From: Clostridiaceae bacterium Marseille-Q4143
Lineage (GTDB): Bacteria > Bacillota > Clostridia > Lachnospirales > Lachnospiraceae
Length of the DNA stretch: 64,000 nucleotides
Assembly (NCBI GenBank): GCA_018228645.1
Contig: CP073693.1
Coordinates: forward strand, 3,172,416-3,236,415
Direction of reading: 5' to 3'
Shown: one piece after another, positions 43,068 to 51,577 of the stretch
Position numbering within the stretch: the stretch's first letter is position 1
How the letters are laid out: each line of letters starts with the position of its first letter
Notes under the pieces: generated by a model
What the model was told of the DNA's origin: nothing
What the model saw: only the letters and a program-made list of their open reading frames with translations
Database searches by the model: none
Position numbers and translations under genes: made by a program

Positions 43068-43877
43068 CTAATGGTTAAAATATAATGCCAGAATGTAAAT
43101 CATGGGCGCGGTCACAATAACGCTGTCAAACCGGTCCAGAATACCGCCGTGCCCCGGGATGAGGGTTCCATAATCCTTGATATCATGTTGTCTCTTCACC
43201 GCAGAAGCTGCCAGATCACCGATCTGGGAGGCAGCTGCGCCGACTCCACAGATTACCGCATAAAGTCCCGGATCTCCCTCTGCCAGTGCACCGAACAGAG
43301 CACCAAGAAGGGCAGCTCCCACTACGCCGCCTATGGCACCTTCGATGGATTTCTTCGGGCTCAACACCGGCGCCAGCCTGTGTTTGCCAATGAGCACACC
43401 AGTGCAGTAGGCACAGGTATCACAGCCCCAGGCGCTTAAGAAAATAAGCCATACCAGCTGAAAGCCATCCTCCAGCATCCGGGTCTGGTAAATAAAACTC
43501 AACATCACCGGCACATACAGAATTCCAAAATAGGCTTCCGTAATCTTCCGGGTATCATACTTCGGAAAAGAAAATACATAAACAGCCAGAAACAGCATCA
43601 GGGTAATAACCAGAGTCATCCACAGATTTTCTTTCCATGCCAGATCTCCTCCGCAGACAATCCACTCTATAAATGCCCACATAACGGTTCCGATCATACC
43701 AATCCACCAGAGCAGATCATTTTTCTGAATATCCACTGCCCGGTAAAATTCATGCAGTCCCACAAAACCGGCCAGCGTCACCGCAATCCAGAGCGGCCAG
43801 CTGCCATAGGCACCAGTCACCAAAATGATTGCCACCAGAAGGATTCCGCTTCCCAGTCTGGTTAAAAATGATTTCAT
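43068..43877 (-). CDS. cdsA: Phosphatidate cytidylyltransferase
   Basis: A 269-residue integral membrane enzyme that makes CDP-diacylglycerol from phosphatidate and CTP. About seven hydrophobic spans are visible. The signature SAVKRQHDIKDYGTLIPGHGG with ILDRFDS (about 222-250) holds the metal-binding aspartates. It overlaps the uppS stop by 4 nt (ATGA), indicating translational coupling. Confidence 0.96.
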   Translation of the reverse strand: MKSFLTRLGSGILLVAIILVTGAYGSWPLWIAVTLAGFVGLHEFYRAVDIQKNDLLWWIGMIGTVMWAFIEWIVCGGDLAWKENLWMTLVITLMLFLAVYVFSFPKYDTRKITEAYFGILYVPVMLSFIYQTRMLEDGFQLVWLIFLSAWGCDTCAYCTGVLIGKHRLAPVLSPKKSIEGAIGGVVGAALLGALFGALAEGDPGLYAVICGVGAAASQIGDLAASAVKRQHDIKDYGTLIPGHGGILDRFDSVIVTAPMIYILALYFNH

Positions 43878-44569
43878 TCTTCCTTCACTCCCCCATAACG
43901 ACGATCTCTGCCGTTATATTTTTCAATGGCTTTTTCCAGTTCTGCCTTGTTAAAATCAGGCCACGGCACATCTGTAAAATAAAATTCTGTATACGCCAGC
44001 TGCCACATAAGGTAATTGGAAAGACGCAGCTCTCCGCTGGTACGGATCAGAAGATCCGGATCCGGGATGCCTGCCGTATCCAGATGGTCAGAAATCGTCT
44101 CCTCCGTAATATCCTCCGGACGGATACCTTCCTCCACAATCTTCGTCACGGCTCTGCGGATCTCATCACGGCTTCCATAGTTGATGGCAATGGTAAAATT
44201 CAATCCATCCTGATCTTTGGACTCTTCTTCCAGTTTTGCAATGCTGTCCTGGATATCCTGTGCCAGTCCGGTCTTATCACCGATGACGCGGACTTTCATA
44301 TGATTCTTCTTTGCTGTTTTGACACAGGTTTTCATATAATTGCGGAGCAGTGTCATAAGGGCATCCACTTCATCCTTGCTGCGCTTCCAGTTCTCCGTGG
44401 AAAAAGCATAGACCGTCAGATATTTAATCCCCATATTATATGCTTCTTCACAGATTCTCTCCACATTTTTTGCCCCCTGGACATGTCCGTAATTACGGGG
44501 CATTCCTTTTGCCTTTGCCCACCGTCCGTTGCCATCCAGAATAATGGCTACATGCTGCGGAATCTTCAT
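43874..44569 (-). CDS. uppS: Undecaprenyl diphosphate synthase
   Basis: A 231-residue cis-prenyltransferase that makes the C55 lipid carrier for wall synthesis. The pyrophosphate/Mg2+ site HVAIILDGNGRWAKAKG is at the N-terminus, with the Asp at about residue 12, and the C-terminal RTSGELRLSNYLMWQLAY and FYFTDVPWPDF blocks are complete. GGAGG precedes the ATG. A structured 61-nt segment (44607-44667) lies between it and frr. Confidence 0.97.
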   Translation of the reverse strand: MKIPQHVAIILDGNGRWAKAKGMPRNYGHVQGAKNVERICEEAYNMGIKYLTVYAFSTENWKRSKDEVDALMTLLRNYMKTCVKTAKKNHMKVRVIGDKTGLAQDIQDSIAKLEEESKDQDGLNFTIAINYGSRDEIRRAVTKIVEEGIRPEDITEETISDHLDTAGIPDPDLLIRTSGELRLSNYLMWQLAYTEFYFTDVPWPDFNKAELEKAIEKYNGRDRRYGGVKEE

Positions 44570-44606
44570 ATTATTTCATCCTCCACATTTCCTTAAAACG
44601 TATTTT

Positions 44607-44667
44607 AGGCTGCCGCCGGGAAGAAAGCGCAATATTTCCCACACTTTCTCCATTCCGACAGCAGCCT
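44607..44667 (-). other. Large hairpin in the frr-uppS intergenic RNA
   Basis: Thirteen base pairs (44607-44619 with 44655-44667) form in minus-strand RNA using two G-U pairs; the 35-nt loop contains a smaller GAAAG/CTTTC helix. No T run follows, so it is not a standard terminator. It may be an RNA processing or regulatory element. Confidence 0.5.
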
Positions 44668-44682
44668 CCCTCACCGCATGCC

Positions 44683-45237
44683 TTATACGGTCATAATCTC
44701 TTTTGTCTTCTCTTCAATGGCTTTGTCGATGTCGGCAATATATTTGTCCGTCATCTTCTGCACCTTGGTCTCCAGATCTTTCTGGTCATCCTCAGTCAGC
44801 TCATTGTTCTTGTTCATCTTCTTGAATGCTTCGTTTGCATCACGGCGGATGTTACGGATGGCAACCTTTGCCTCGTCACCCTTCTTCTTAACATCCTTTG
44901 CAAGCTGTTTTCTGCGCTCCTCTGTCAGCTCCGGGAATACCAGACGGATGGAAGAACCATCGTTGGTCGGATTGATGCCAAGCTCGGAAGTCATGATGGC
45001 TTTCTCGATCTCTTTGATCATTTTCTTTTCCCACGGCTGAATCTGGATGATTCTTGCCTCCGGAACAGAAATATTTCCAACCTGCTGCAGCGGGGTTGGT
45101 GTTCCGTAATAATCTACTTTAATTTTATCCAGTACATGCGGATTGGCACGTCCTGCACGGATAGCTGCCAGATCTCTTCCCAGTGCATCAAAGGATTTGG
45201 TCATTTTGCTCTCATATACCTGTAATCTCTCGTCCAT
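44683..45237 (-). CDS. frr: Ribosome recycling factor
   Basis: A 184-residue RRF, the usual length, which splits post-termination ribosomes together with EF-G. The three-helix-bundle domain includes RAGRANPHVLDKIKVDYYGTP, and the end has LTEERRKQLAKDVKKKGDEAKVAIRNIRRDA. It follows pyrH by 15 bp with GGGAGG, the widespread pyrH-frr pair. Confidence 0.97.
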   Translation of the reverse strand: MDERLQVYESKMTKSFDALGRDLAAIRAGRANPHVLDKIKVDYYGTPTPLQQVGNISVPEARIIQIQPWEKKMIKEIEKAIMTSELGINPTNDGSSIRLVFPELTEERRKQLAKDVKKKGDEAKVAIRNIRRDANEAFKKMNKNNELTEDDQKDLETKVQKMTDKYIADIDKAIEEKTKEIMTV

Positions 45238-45252
45238 GAATAAGTCCTCCCT

Positions 45253-45948
45253 TTAAACCGTTACTTTCGTTCCGGAAAATTTTCCCTTTAATGTATTCAC
45301 AATGCTGTTCTCTTCATTTAACCCGAATACCATCATGGGCATCTTGTTCTCCATACACATAATGGAAGCGGTCAGATCCATCACTCCAAGCTTCTGATCG
45401 ATGACGGTCTGGATGGAAATCTCGTCATATTTCTTTGCATCCGGATTCAGCTTCGGATCGCTGTCATAAATACCGTCCACTGCTTTTGCCAGCAGAATGA
45501 CATCTGCTTCAATCTCAATGGCTCTGAGGGTTGTCGTGGTATCCGTAGAGAAATACGGATGTCCGGTTCCGCCTGCGAAGAAGGTTACCACGCCCTTCTC
45601 CAGACACTCTACCGCTGCATCCTTGGTAAACATCTCTGCCATGGGTCCCATGGTAAACGGAGTAAATACCTTCGTCTTCATGCCGACACTGCGGAAAATC
45701 TCGGACACGTAAATGCAGTTCATAACCGTTGCCAGCATTCCGATCTGGTCGGATTTGGTACGGTCAATGTTCTCGCTGGTTCTTCCGCGCCAGAAGTTGC
45801 CGCCGCCGATAACTACGCCTACCTGCACGCCGCTGTCGCAGACTTCCTTTACCTGTTTTGCCACCTGTACGCAGGTCGCCTCGTCAAAACCGGTGTGCTT
45901 CTCGCCTGCGAGAGCCTCACCGCTCAGTTTCAGTAATACACGCTTCAT
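45253..45948 (-). CDS. pyrH: Uridylate kinase
   Basis: A 231-residue UMP kinase of the amino acid kinase family, making UDP from UMP and ATP. It begins KRVLLKLSGEALAGEK and has VGVVIGGGNFWRGR, the UMP-binding DQIGMLATVMNC and FFAGGTGHPYFSTDTTTTLRA. Start ATG 45946-45948 follows AGAGGTG; the frame extends 13 codons upstream without homology. It is the likely first gene of pyrH-frr-uppS-cdsA-dxr-rseP, about 90 bp after dtd. Confidence 0.96.
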   Translation of the reverse strand: MKRVLLKLSGEALAGEKHTGFDEATCVQVAKQVKEVCDSGVQVGVVIGGGNFWRGRTSENIDRTKSDQIGMLATVMNCIYVSEIFRSVGMKTKVFTPFTMGPMAEMFTKDAAVECLEKGVVTFFAGGTGHPYFSTDTTTTLRAIEIEADVILLAKAVDGIYDSDPKLNPDAKKYDEISIQTVIDQKLGVMDLTASIMCMENKMPMMVFGLNEENSIVNTLKGKFSGTKVTV

Positions 45949-46036
45949 ATAGCACCTCTGTCTGTTTCTTTGCGGTACAGTTTGCATACTTTCACCGTCC
46001 GCTTACTCTGTCAACACTTTACCATAGATTCCCCAT

Positions 46037-46486
46037 TTATGCAAGCTGATCGGAATCAAGAAGAATAGTAAAGGGTCCATCGTTTAAAAGCTCCACCTTC
46101 ATGTCTGCGCCGAACTCCCCGGTCTCCACGATTTCTACCTGTTCCCGGCACTTTGCAATGATGTATTCATACATTTCATTTGCCATGTCCGGCTTACCTG
46201 CCTTGATAAAGCTGGGACGGTTGCCATGCTTACAGTCCGCATACAGGGTAAACTGGGAAATCAAAAGGAGGCTTCCGCCTACTGTATGTATATCCAGATT
46301 GGTCTTGCCGTTCTCGTCCTCAAAAATGCGGAGTCCCAGCAGTTTTTTCACCATTTTATCTGCGGTCTCTTTTGTGTCCTCATCAGACACGCCGATCAGC
46401 ACCATAAATCCCTGTCCGATCTTTCCAATGACATTGCCGTCTACGGTTACGGATGCATGGGTTACTCTCTGTACTACAAATCTCAT
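46037..46486 (-). CDS. dtd: D-aminoacyl-tRNA deacylase
   Basis: A 149-residue DTD that removes D-amino acids from mischarged tRNA. The N-terminus [17 protein letters not shown], the conserved [17 protein letters not shown] (SQ-T active site) and the C-terminal [11 protein letters not shown] with the cross-subunit GP motif (Gly-cisPro) are present. It follows maf by 21 bp with AAGGAG. Confidence 0.96.
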   Translation of the reverse strand: MRFVVQRVTHASVTVDGNVIGKIGQGFMVLIGVSDEDTKETADKMVKKLLGLRIFEDENGKTNLDIHTVGGSLLLISQFTLYADCKHGNRPSFIKAGKPDMANEMYEYIIAKCREQVEIVETGEFGADMKVELLNDGPFTILLDSDQLA

Positions 46487-46507
46487 CTTCTGTCTCCTTA
46501 TGTTTCC

Positions 46508-47089
46508 TTATTTTCTAAGATCGATGCCTGCTGCCAGCACCTCCTGGTAGAGCCGCCCTACCGGGAGCCCTACCACATTATTATAATCACCTTCAATGCC
46601 GGATACATAAGCCGCAAACAGTCCCTGGATGCCGTAAGCACCGGCCTTATCCATAGGTTCTCCACTTGCCACATAATCCCGGATCTGTTCTTCTGTCATG
46701 GGATAAACATGCACGTGAGTGGTCTCTGCAAAACAGATCTCTTTTTTCCTGACTCCATCCCGCAAAATAACCGTCACTCCGGTCAGTACCTGATGGGTCC
46801 GTCCCTGCAGCATCCGGATCATCCGCACAGCGTCCTCCTGATCCTTTGGTTTTCCCAGGATTTCATGATCTGCCGCCACTACCGTATCTGCACCAATCAC
46901 CACATCTCCGTCGGTCCGCGCTGCCACTTCCCGTGCTTTCTGCCGAGACAGCTCCTTTACTGCCTCCTCCGGTACCGTGGTATTAATGATTTCTTCTCCC
47001 TCTGCTTTCACGATCTCAAAAGAAATTCCGACCTGTGCCAGCAGTTCTTTCCGTCTCGGTGAGCCGGAAGCAAGTATGATGTTTCTCAT
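46508..47089 (-). CDS. maf: Maf-family nucleotide pyrophosphatase
   Basis: A 193-residue Maf protein, a nucleoside triphosphate pyrophosphatase active on dTTP/UTP or modified nucleotides and linked to septum inhibition. It has ASGSPRRKELL at the start, GADTVVAADHEILGKP and GAYGIQGLFAAYVSGIEGDYNNVVGLP. It is preceded by a SigA promoter (47123-47151) and followed by dtd. Confidence 0.95.
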   Translation of the reverse strand: MRNIILASGSPRRKELLAQVGISFEIVKAEGEEIINTTVPEEAVKELSRQKAREVAARTDGDVVIGADTVVAADHEILGKPKDQEDAVRMIRMLQGRTHQVLTGVTVILRDGVRKKEICFAETTHVHVYPMTEEQIRDYVASGEPMDKAGAYGIQGLFAAYVSGIEGDYNNVVGLPVGRLYQEVLAAGIDLRK

Positions 47090-47122
47090 AGATTTTTCTC
47101 CTCGTAACTGTTACCGCTATTC

Positions 47123-47151
47123 AGTGTACCAATTCCCGGCCTGGATTGCAA
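47123..47151 (-). promoter_or_regulatory. SigA-type promoter of maf-dtd
   Basis: TTGCAA (47146-47151) and TACACT (47123-47128) on the minus strand with 17-bp spacing, just downstream of the eno stop codon. Confidence 0.55.
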
Positions 47152-47162
47152 TCTATAATCTG

Positions 47163-48467
47163 TCACTCTTTTGCAAAAGGGTTCCGGTAGGAAGCCAGTT
47201 CTCCCAGTTCCTCCTGAATCCGCAGCAGCTGGTTATATTTCTCCGTCCGCTCTGCCCGGCAGGGTGCCCCTGTCTTAATCTGTCCGGCGCCAACCGCCAC
47301 AGCAAGGTCTGCAATCAAGTTCTCGCAGGTTTCTCCACTTCGATGGGAAATAATTGTCCGGTAACCAGCCCTGTGTGCCATATGGATCGCATTGAGAGAT
47401 TCTGTCAGCGTACCAATCTGATTGAGTTTAATCAAAATCGCATTGGCTGCTCCCAACTGGATCCCGCAGGCCAGACGTTTTGTATTCGTCACAAAGAGAT
47501 CATCCCCCACCAGCTGAAGCTTCCCGCCTAACCGTTCTGTCATAAGCTGCCAGCCGTCCCAGTCATCTTCCGACAGACCATCCTCCACAGATACCAGTGG
47601 GTATTTTTCTGCCAGCGCTTCATAATAATCAATGAGATCTTCTGCACTTCTGCTCACCAGATGACCGCCTTCTTTCGCCTCGCCCGGAAATTCATACCGG
47701 CCGCTCTTCTCACTCACCAGTTCACTGGCTGCCGCATCCATGGCAAATACAAAATCCGTTCCCGGTTCATATCCCGCTTCTTCCACAGCCTCTTTCAGAT
47801 ACCAGAATGCTTCCTCTGCATTTTTCAGATCCGGGGCAAATCCGCCCTCATCTCCCACCGCTGCTGAAAGGCCTTCCTTTGCAAGCAGCAGTTTCAGTTT
47901 GTGATACACTTCTACTCCCATGCGCAGTCCTTCCCGGAAACAGCAGGCACCCACCGGCATAATCATAAACTCCTGAAAATCCAGGGAATTGGCTGCATGA
48001 CGTCCCCCATTTAAGACATTCATCATGGGAACCGGCATGACGTCCGTCCCCACGCCTCCCAGATACTGATAAAGAGGCACGCCAAGGGCTGCTGCCGCTG
48101 CTTTCGCCACCGCCGCAGACACCGCCAGAATGGCGTTTGCTCCCAGGTTGGACTTATTTTCCGTACCATCCGCATCGATCAGCAGATGGTCAATATACCC
48201 CTGATTCAAGGCATTTTCTCCCAGCAGTACATTGGCAATCTTTGTATTCACATTGGAAATGGCTTTCTCCACGCCCAGTCCAAGGAACCGCTCCTGCCCA
48301 TCCCGCAGCTCCACTGCTTCAAACCGCCCGGTAGATGCCCCTGAAGGAACCGACGCCCGGCCTTTATGGATGCCGTCCAGAATAACTTCCGCTTCTACCG
48401 TAGGATTCCCCCTGGAATCCAGGATTTCTCTTGCGTAAATATAAGTGATTGGCAGATACAGATTCAT
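47163..48467 (-). CDS. eno: Enolase (phosphopyruvate hydratase)
   Basis: A 434-residue enolase converting 2-phosphoglycerate to PEP. Catalytic and Mg2+ residues are intact: [38 protein letters not shown] (catalytic Glu), [24 protein letters not shown] (catalytic Lys) and [13 protein letters not shown]. Small departures from the common form are GGRHAAN for GGxHADN and [10 protein letters not shown] for SHRSGETED. The ATG directly follows the T run of a terminator-like hairpin whose stem contains its GGAGG. It closes the lower-glycolysis cluster. Confidence 0.95.
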   Translation of the reverse strand: MNLYLPITYIYAREILDSRGNPTVEAEVILDGIHKGRASVPSGASTGRFEAVELRDGQERFLGLGVEKAISNVNTKIANVLLGENALNQGYIDHLLIDADGTENKSNLGANAILAVSAAVAKAAAAALGVPLYQYLGGVGTDVMPVPMMNVLNGGRHAANSLDFQEFMIMPVGACCFREGLRMGVEVYHKLKLLLAKEGLSAAVGDEGGFAPDLKNAEEAFWYLKEAVEEAGYEPGTDFVFAMDAAASELVSEKSGRYEFPGEAKEGGHLVSRSAEDLIDYYEALAEKYPLVSVEDGLSEDDWDGWQLMTERLGGKLQLVGDDLFVTNTKRLACGIQLGAANAILIKLNQIGTLTESLNAIHMAHRAGYRTIISHRSGETCENLIADLAVAVGAGQIKTGAPCRAERTEKYNQLLRIQEELGELASYRNPFAKE

Positions 48468-48513
48468 AAAAAAAGAACCTCCTCATACTGTTTTTGATAG
48501 TATGAGCAGGTTC
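48468..48513 (-). terminator. Terminator-like hairpin that contains the eno ribosome binding site
   Basis: A 16-bp stem with two mismatches (48475-48490 with 48498-48513) and a 7-nt loop is followed by TTTTTTT and then immediately the eno ATG. The 3' arm reads GAGGAGGTTC, so the Shine-Dalgarno of eno is inside the stem. It also ends the upstream SH3b gene. Confidence 0.75.
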
Positions 48514-48536
48514 TTCTGCTTCTATTCCGGTTTGAA

Positions 48537-49898
48537 CTACTCAGCTGCAGTCAGGAACTCAGACTTCACATAGCCTTCTTTTCCATCCTGCTCAGTGCAG
48601 CGGATCTGTACCCACTCCTGAGATGCATCACCTACAACCTCCACCGTCTCACCGTTGGTCACTTTGGTTACAATGCTGCTGTCCGTGCTCGCTTCACTGC
48701 GGACATTAACAGAGCTTGCGCTTACCTTCATGGTTACAGTCTCCGGCTCTGCAGGTTCTTCTTCCGCCGGCTGTTCTTCTTCCGGAGTTTCCTCCTCAGA
48801 AGAATCCGCCTCTTCTGTCTGCTGATTCTCAGCCTCGCTGCTGTCATCAGCGGAATCTCCATCCCCCTTAATGACAAGCTCTGCGTTTCCGTCTTCCTGT
48901 TCTTCTGTTGTCTGTGCCGGCTGCTCTGTATTTCCCTTATCTCTGTTCAGGAAGAAATATGCGCCCACTCCGATCACAGCAACAATCACCAGTGCAAGAA
49001 CAATTCCGAGGATTACCATCTTCCGGTTATCATCTTCCAGATCCCAGTCGTAACGATCATCATCTTCGTCATCTTCGTCGTCATCGTCTTCATCGTCATA
49101 TTCATCATCTTCGTCCTCGTCATAGGAATTCTCATCGTCATCCTCGTCCTCAGACTCATCATCTTCTTCGTCTTCCGGCTCTTCCACTACCGGTACAACT
49201 TTTTTCTTCTTCGGCTCTGCCGGCTCTACGTCCACATCTGCCACAAAATACTCGAAATCATCTGCCTCTTTCACCGGCTCATCCAGAATACCGGCTGCTT
49301 TGGAAGCCTTTGCATAGACGCGGTCAATCCACTCTCCCTGTCCGGCAGAAAGAATCTGTCTGCACGCACCGAGAAGAAGAACTCTCCAGTCTGTCAGATA
49401 AGCAGCTGCGCTCTCCGGCTGATTTTTCGTCAGATTCGGAAGAAGACTTCCTACTTTTCCAAGCTCTGTTTCCACCTTGTCTGTCGGAAGGCCAAAGATC
49501 TCAGCGATCTCCTCTGCCTGGAAATCATCCATATAGGACATTACCAGCAGAATTCTGTGCAGAAGCGGCAGTGCTGCCGGAACTGCTGCCAGGGTACTCG
49601 CCTGACAACGCACTCCTTTTTTCTGTCCCTCCAGAAGGTGATGATATGCCTTTCTCATCTCTCTGTAATATCTCTGCCAGAACCATTTCTCCGGATTCAC
49701 CGGCAATGCGGCTTCATCCACATCCCCTAAGAATGCCGTATAGAACGCTTCCATGAAGTCTGCTGCCTGCTGATCATTCTGCAGTACCAGAAGACTCCGG
49801 CAATATACGTCTTCATAGGTGGCATCATATAATTTGCGGTAACCCTGTTCCTCGCCTTTTTTCAGCTGCTCCAGGGCACGTCTCATCTCCAGTACCAT
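48537..49898 (-). CDS. Sigma-like domain, acidic linker, membrane span, SH3b protein
   Basis: A 453-residue protein I do not recognise as a named family. Residues 10-155 resemble an ECF sigma factor: a region-2-like part with LYDATYEDVYCRSLLVLQND and FYTAFL, and a region-4-like part with LPLLHRILLVMSYMDD and FQAEEIAEIFGLPTDKVETEL. Residues 230-238 are basic, 239-290 almost only Asp/Glu, and 294-317 a membrane span. After a second acidic stretch (325-386), residues 388-450 form a bacterial SH3 domain (SVNVRSEASTDSSIVTKV). The likely topology is sigma-like part inside, SH3b outside near peptidoglycan. It sits between gpmI (13 bp upstream) and eno. Confidence 0.75.
   Translation of the reverse strand: MVLEMRRALEQLKKGEEQGYRKLYDATYEDVYCRSLLVLQNDQQAADFMEAFYTAFLGDVDEAALPVNPEKWFWQRYYREMRKAYHHLLEGQKKGVRCQASTLAAVPAALPLLHRILLVMSYMDDFQAEEIAEIFGLPTDKVETELGKVGSLLPNLTKNQPESAAAYLTDWRVLLLGACRQILSAGQGEWIDRVYAKASKAAGILDEPVKEADDFEYFVADVDVEPAEPKKKKVVPVVEEPEDEEDDESEDEDDDENSYDEDEDDEYDDEDDDDEDDEDDDRYDWDLEDDNRKMVILGIVLALVIVAVIGVGAYFFLNRDKGNTEQPAQTTEEQEDGNAELVIKGDGDSADDSSEAENQQTEEADSSEEETPEEEQPAEEEPAEPETVTMKVSASSVNVRSEASTDSSIVTKVTNGETVEVVGDASQEWVQIRCTEQDGKEGYVKSEFLTAAE
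49029..49184 (-). repeat. Low-complexity Asp/Glu-coding tract
   Basis: About 155 bp of imperfect GAD/GAW triplet repeats code for the acidic segment 239-290 of the SH3b protein. Such triplet runs are prone to slippage, so length may vary between strains. Confidence 0.8.
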
Positions 49899-49911
49899 AA
49901 ATACACCTGCC

Positions 49912-51453
49912 TTATTTTATAAGCAGAGATTTTCCTGTCATCTCTGCTGGCTGTTCCATTCCCATCAGTTCCAGAAGCGTCGGGATAATGTCTGCCAGGC
50001 ATCCACCCTCACGCAGCTTGTATGCCGGATCTGCATTTACCAGAATGAACGGAACCGGGTTGGTAGTATGTGCGGTATACGGCTCGCCAGTCTCGTAATC
50101 TACCAGCTGCTCTGCGTTTCCGTGATCTGCACAGATGAACATCTGTCCGTCAACCTCTTTCAATGCTGCGACTGCTTTTCCAACGCACTCATCCACCACT
50201 TCAATTGCTTTAATTGCTGCAGATTCCACACCGGTATGTCCTACCATATCCGGATTTGCAAAGTTAATAATAATTACATCATACTTATTAGAACGAATTG
50301 CTTCGCACAGACGATCACACACTTCGTATGCACTCATCTCTGGCTGCAGATCGTAAGTTGCAACTTTCGGGGATTTTACAAGGATACGGTCCTCTCCTTT
50401 GTTTGGCTGCTCTACACCACCATTAAAGAAGAAGGTAACATGTGCATATTTCTCTGTCTCGGCGATACGGGCCTGGGTCTTTCCATGAGCTGCCAGATAC
50501 TCACCGAAGGTATTGTAAAGTTCTACTTTCTTAAATGCAATGATGGTATTCGGGATGGTTGCATCATACTGAGTGAAACATACGTAGGTCAGATCCAGCT
50601 TCTTCTCTCTTGCAAATCCATCAAACTCATCTGCGCAAAATGCTCTGGTGATCTCTCTTGCACGGTCCGGACGGAAGTTGAAAAAGATCACGGAATCTTT
50701 ATCCTGAATGGTTGCTACCGGCTTGCCATCTTCCATGACAACGCTCGGTTTTACGAACTCATCATGTACTTCTTCTTTGTAAGAGTTTGCCACTGCACAT
50801 ACCGGACACTCAGCCGGAACACCTTCGCCTTTGGTCAGCGCCTTGTAAGCCAGCTCTACGCGATCCCAGCGGTTATCACGGTCCATTGCATAATAACGGC
50901 CCATAACGGTAGCAATCTTACCAACGCCGATCTCTTTCATCTTATCACTTAACTGTTTTACAAAATCTTTTCCGGATGCAGGCGGAGTATCACGGCCATC
51001 CAGGAAGCAGTGAACGAAAACTTTCTCCAACCCTTCACGTTTTGCCATTTCAAGAAGTGCATACAGATGCGTAATATGACTATGCACGCCGCCATCGGAA
51101 AGCAGACCATAAAGATGCAGAGAAGAATTGTTCTTCTTTGCATTCTCCATAGCAGTCAGAAGTGCCTCATTTTTAAAGAAATCCCCATCCTGAATCTCTT
51201 TCGTAATTCTGGTCAGCTCCTGGTATACGATGCGGCCAGCGCCCATATTCATATGTCCTACCTCGGAGTTGCCCATCTGCCCGTCTGGAAGTCCTACTGC
51301 CAGACCGCTGGCATTTCCTTTTACAAACGGATATTCTTTCATCAGCTGATCCATCACTGGGGTAGCTGCCTCCGCAATGGCATTTCCATCTTTTCTGTCA
51401 TTCAGGCCATAGCCATCCAGAATCATCAGCACTGTTGGTTTCTTACTCATCAT
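49912..51453 (-). CDS. gpmI: 2,3-bisphosphoglycerate-independent phosphoglycerate mutase
   Basis: A 513-residue iPGM interconverting 3- and 2-phosphoglycerate with Mn2+. It begins PTVLMILDGYGLNDRKDGNA, and the phosphoserine nucleophile lies in GLPDGQMGNSEVGHMNMGAG. Later come HCFLDGRDTPP, GRYYAMDRDNRWDRV, and the second metal site ADHGNAEQL with TAHTTNPVPFI. AAAGGAG precedes tandem ATGs; either may be used. It lies in the glycolytic cluster downstream of the aldo/keto reductase. Confidence 0.97.
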   Translation of the reverse strand: MMSKKPTVLMILDGYGLNDRKDGNAIAEAATPVMDQLMKEYPFVKGNASGLAVGLPDGQMGNSEVGHMNMGAGRIVYQELTRITKEIQDGDFFKNEALLTAMENAKKNNSSLHLYGLLSDGGVHSHITHLYALLEMAKREGLEKVFVHCFLDGRDTPPASGKDFVKQLSDKMKEIGVGKIATVMGRYYAMDRDNRWDRVELAYKALTKGEGVPAECPVCAVANSYKEEVHDEFVKPSVVMEDGKPVATIQDKDSVIFFNFRPDRAREITRAFCADEFDGFAREKKLDLTYVCFTQYDATIPNTIIAFKKVELYNTFGEYLAAHGKTQARIAETEKYAHVTFFFNGGVEQPNKGEDRILVKSPKVATYDLQPEMSAYEVCDRLCEAIRSNKYDVIIINFANPDMVGHTGVESAAIKAIEVVDECVGKAVAALKEVDGQMFICADHGNAEQLVDYETGEPYTAHTTNPVPFILVNADPAYKLREGGCLADIIPTLLELMGMEQPAEMTGKSLLIK

Positions 51454-51577
51454 TTTATCTCCTTTATCATCTATCTATAGAGGCCTGTCGTCAGGACAAG
51501 CCTGTAACCAGCCATATGTCATTGTACATGAAGTACGTAGAACATGCAAGCAATCACGACACGATTTCAGACATTTT

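Noticed and set aside
51480..51503. Hairpin after the aldo/keto reductase (AGGCCTGTC/GACAAGCCT)
   Set aside because: There is no T run on either strand, so it was not called a terminator.
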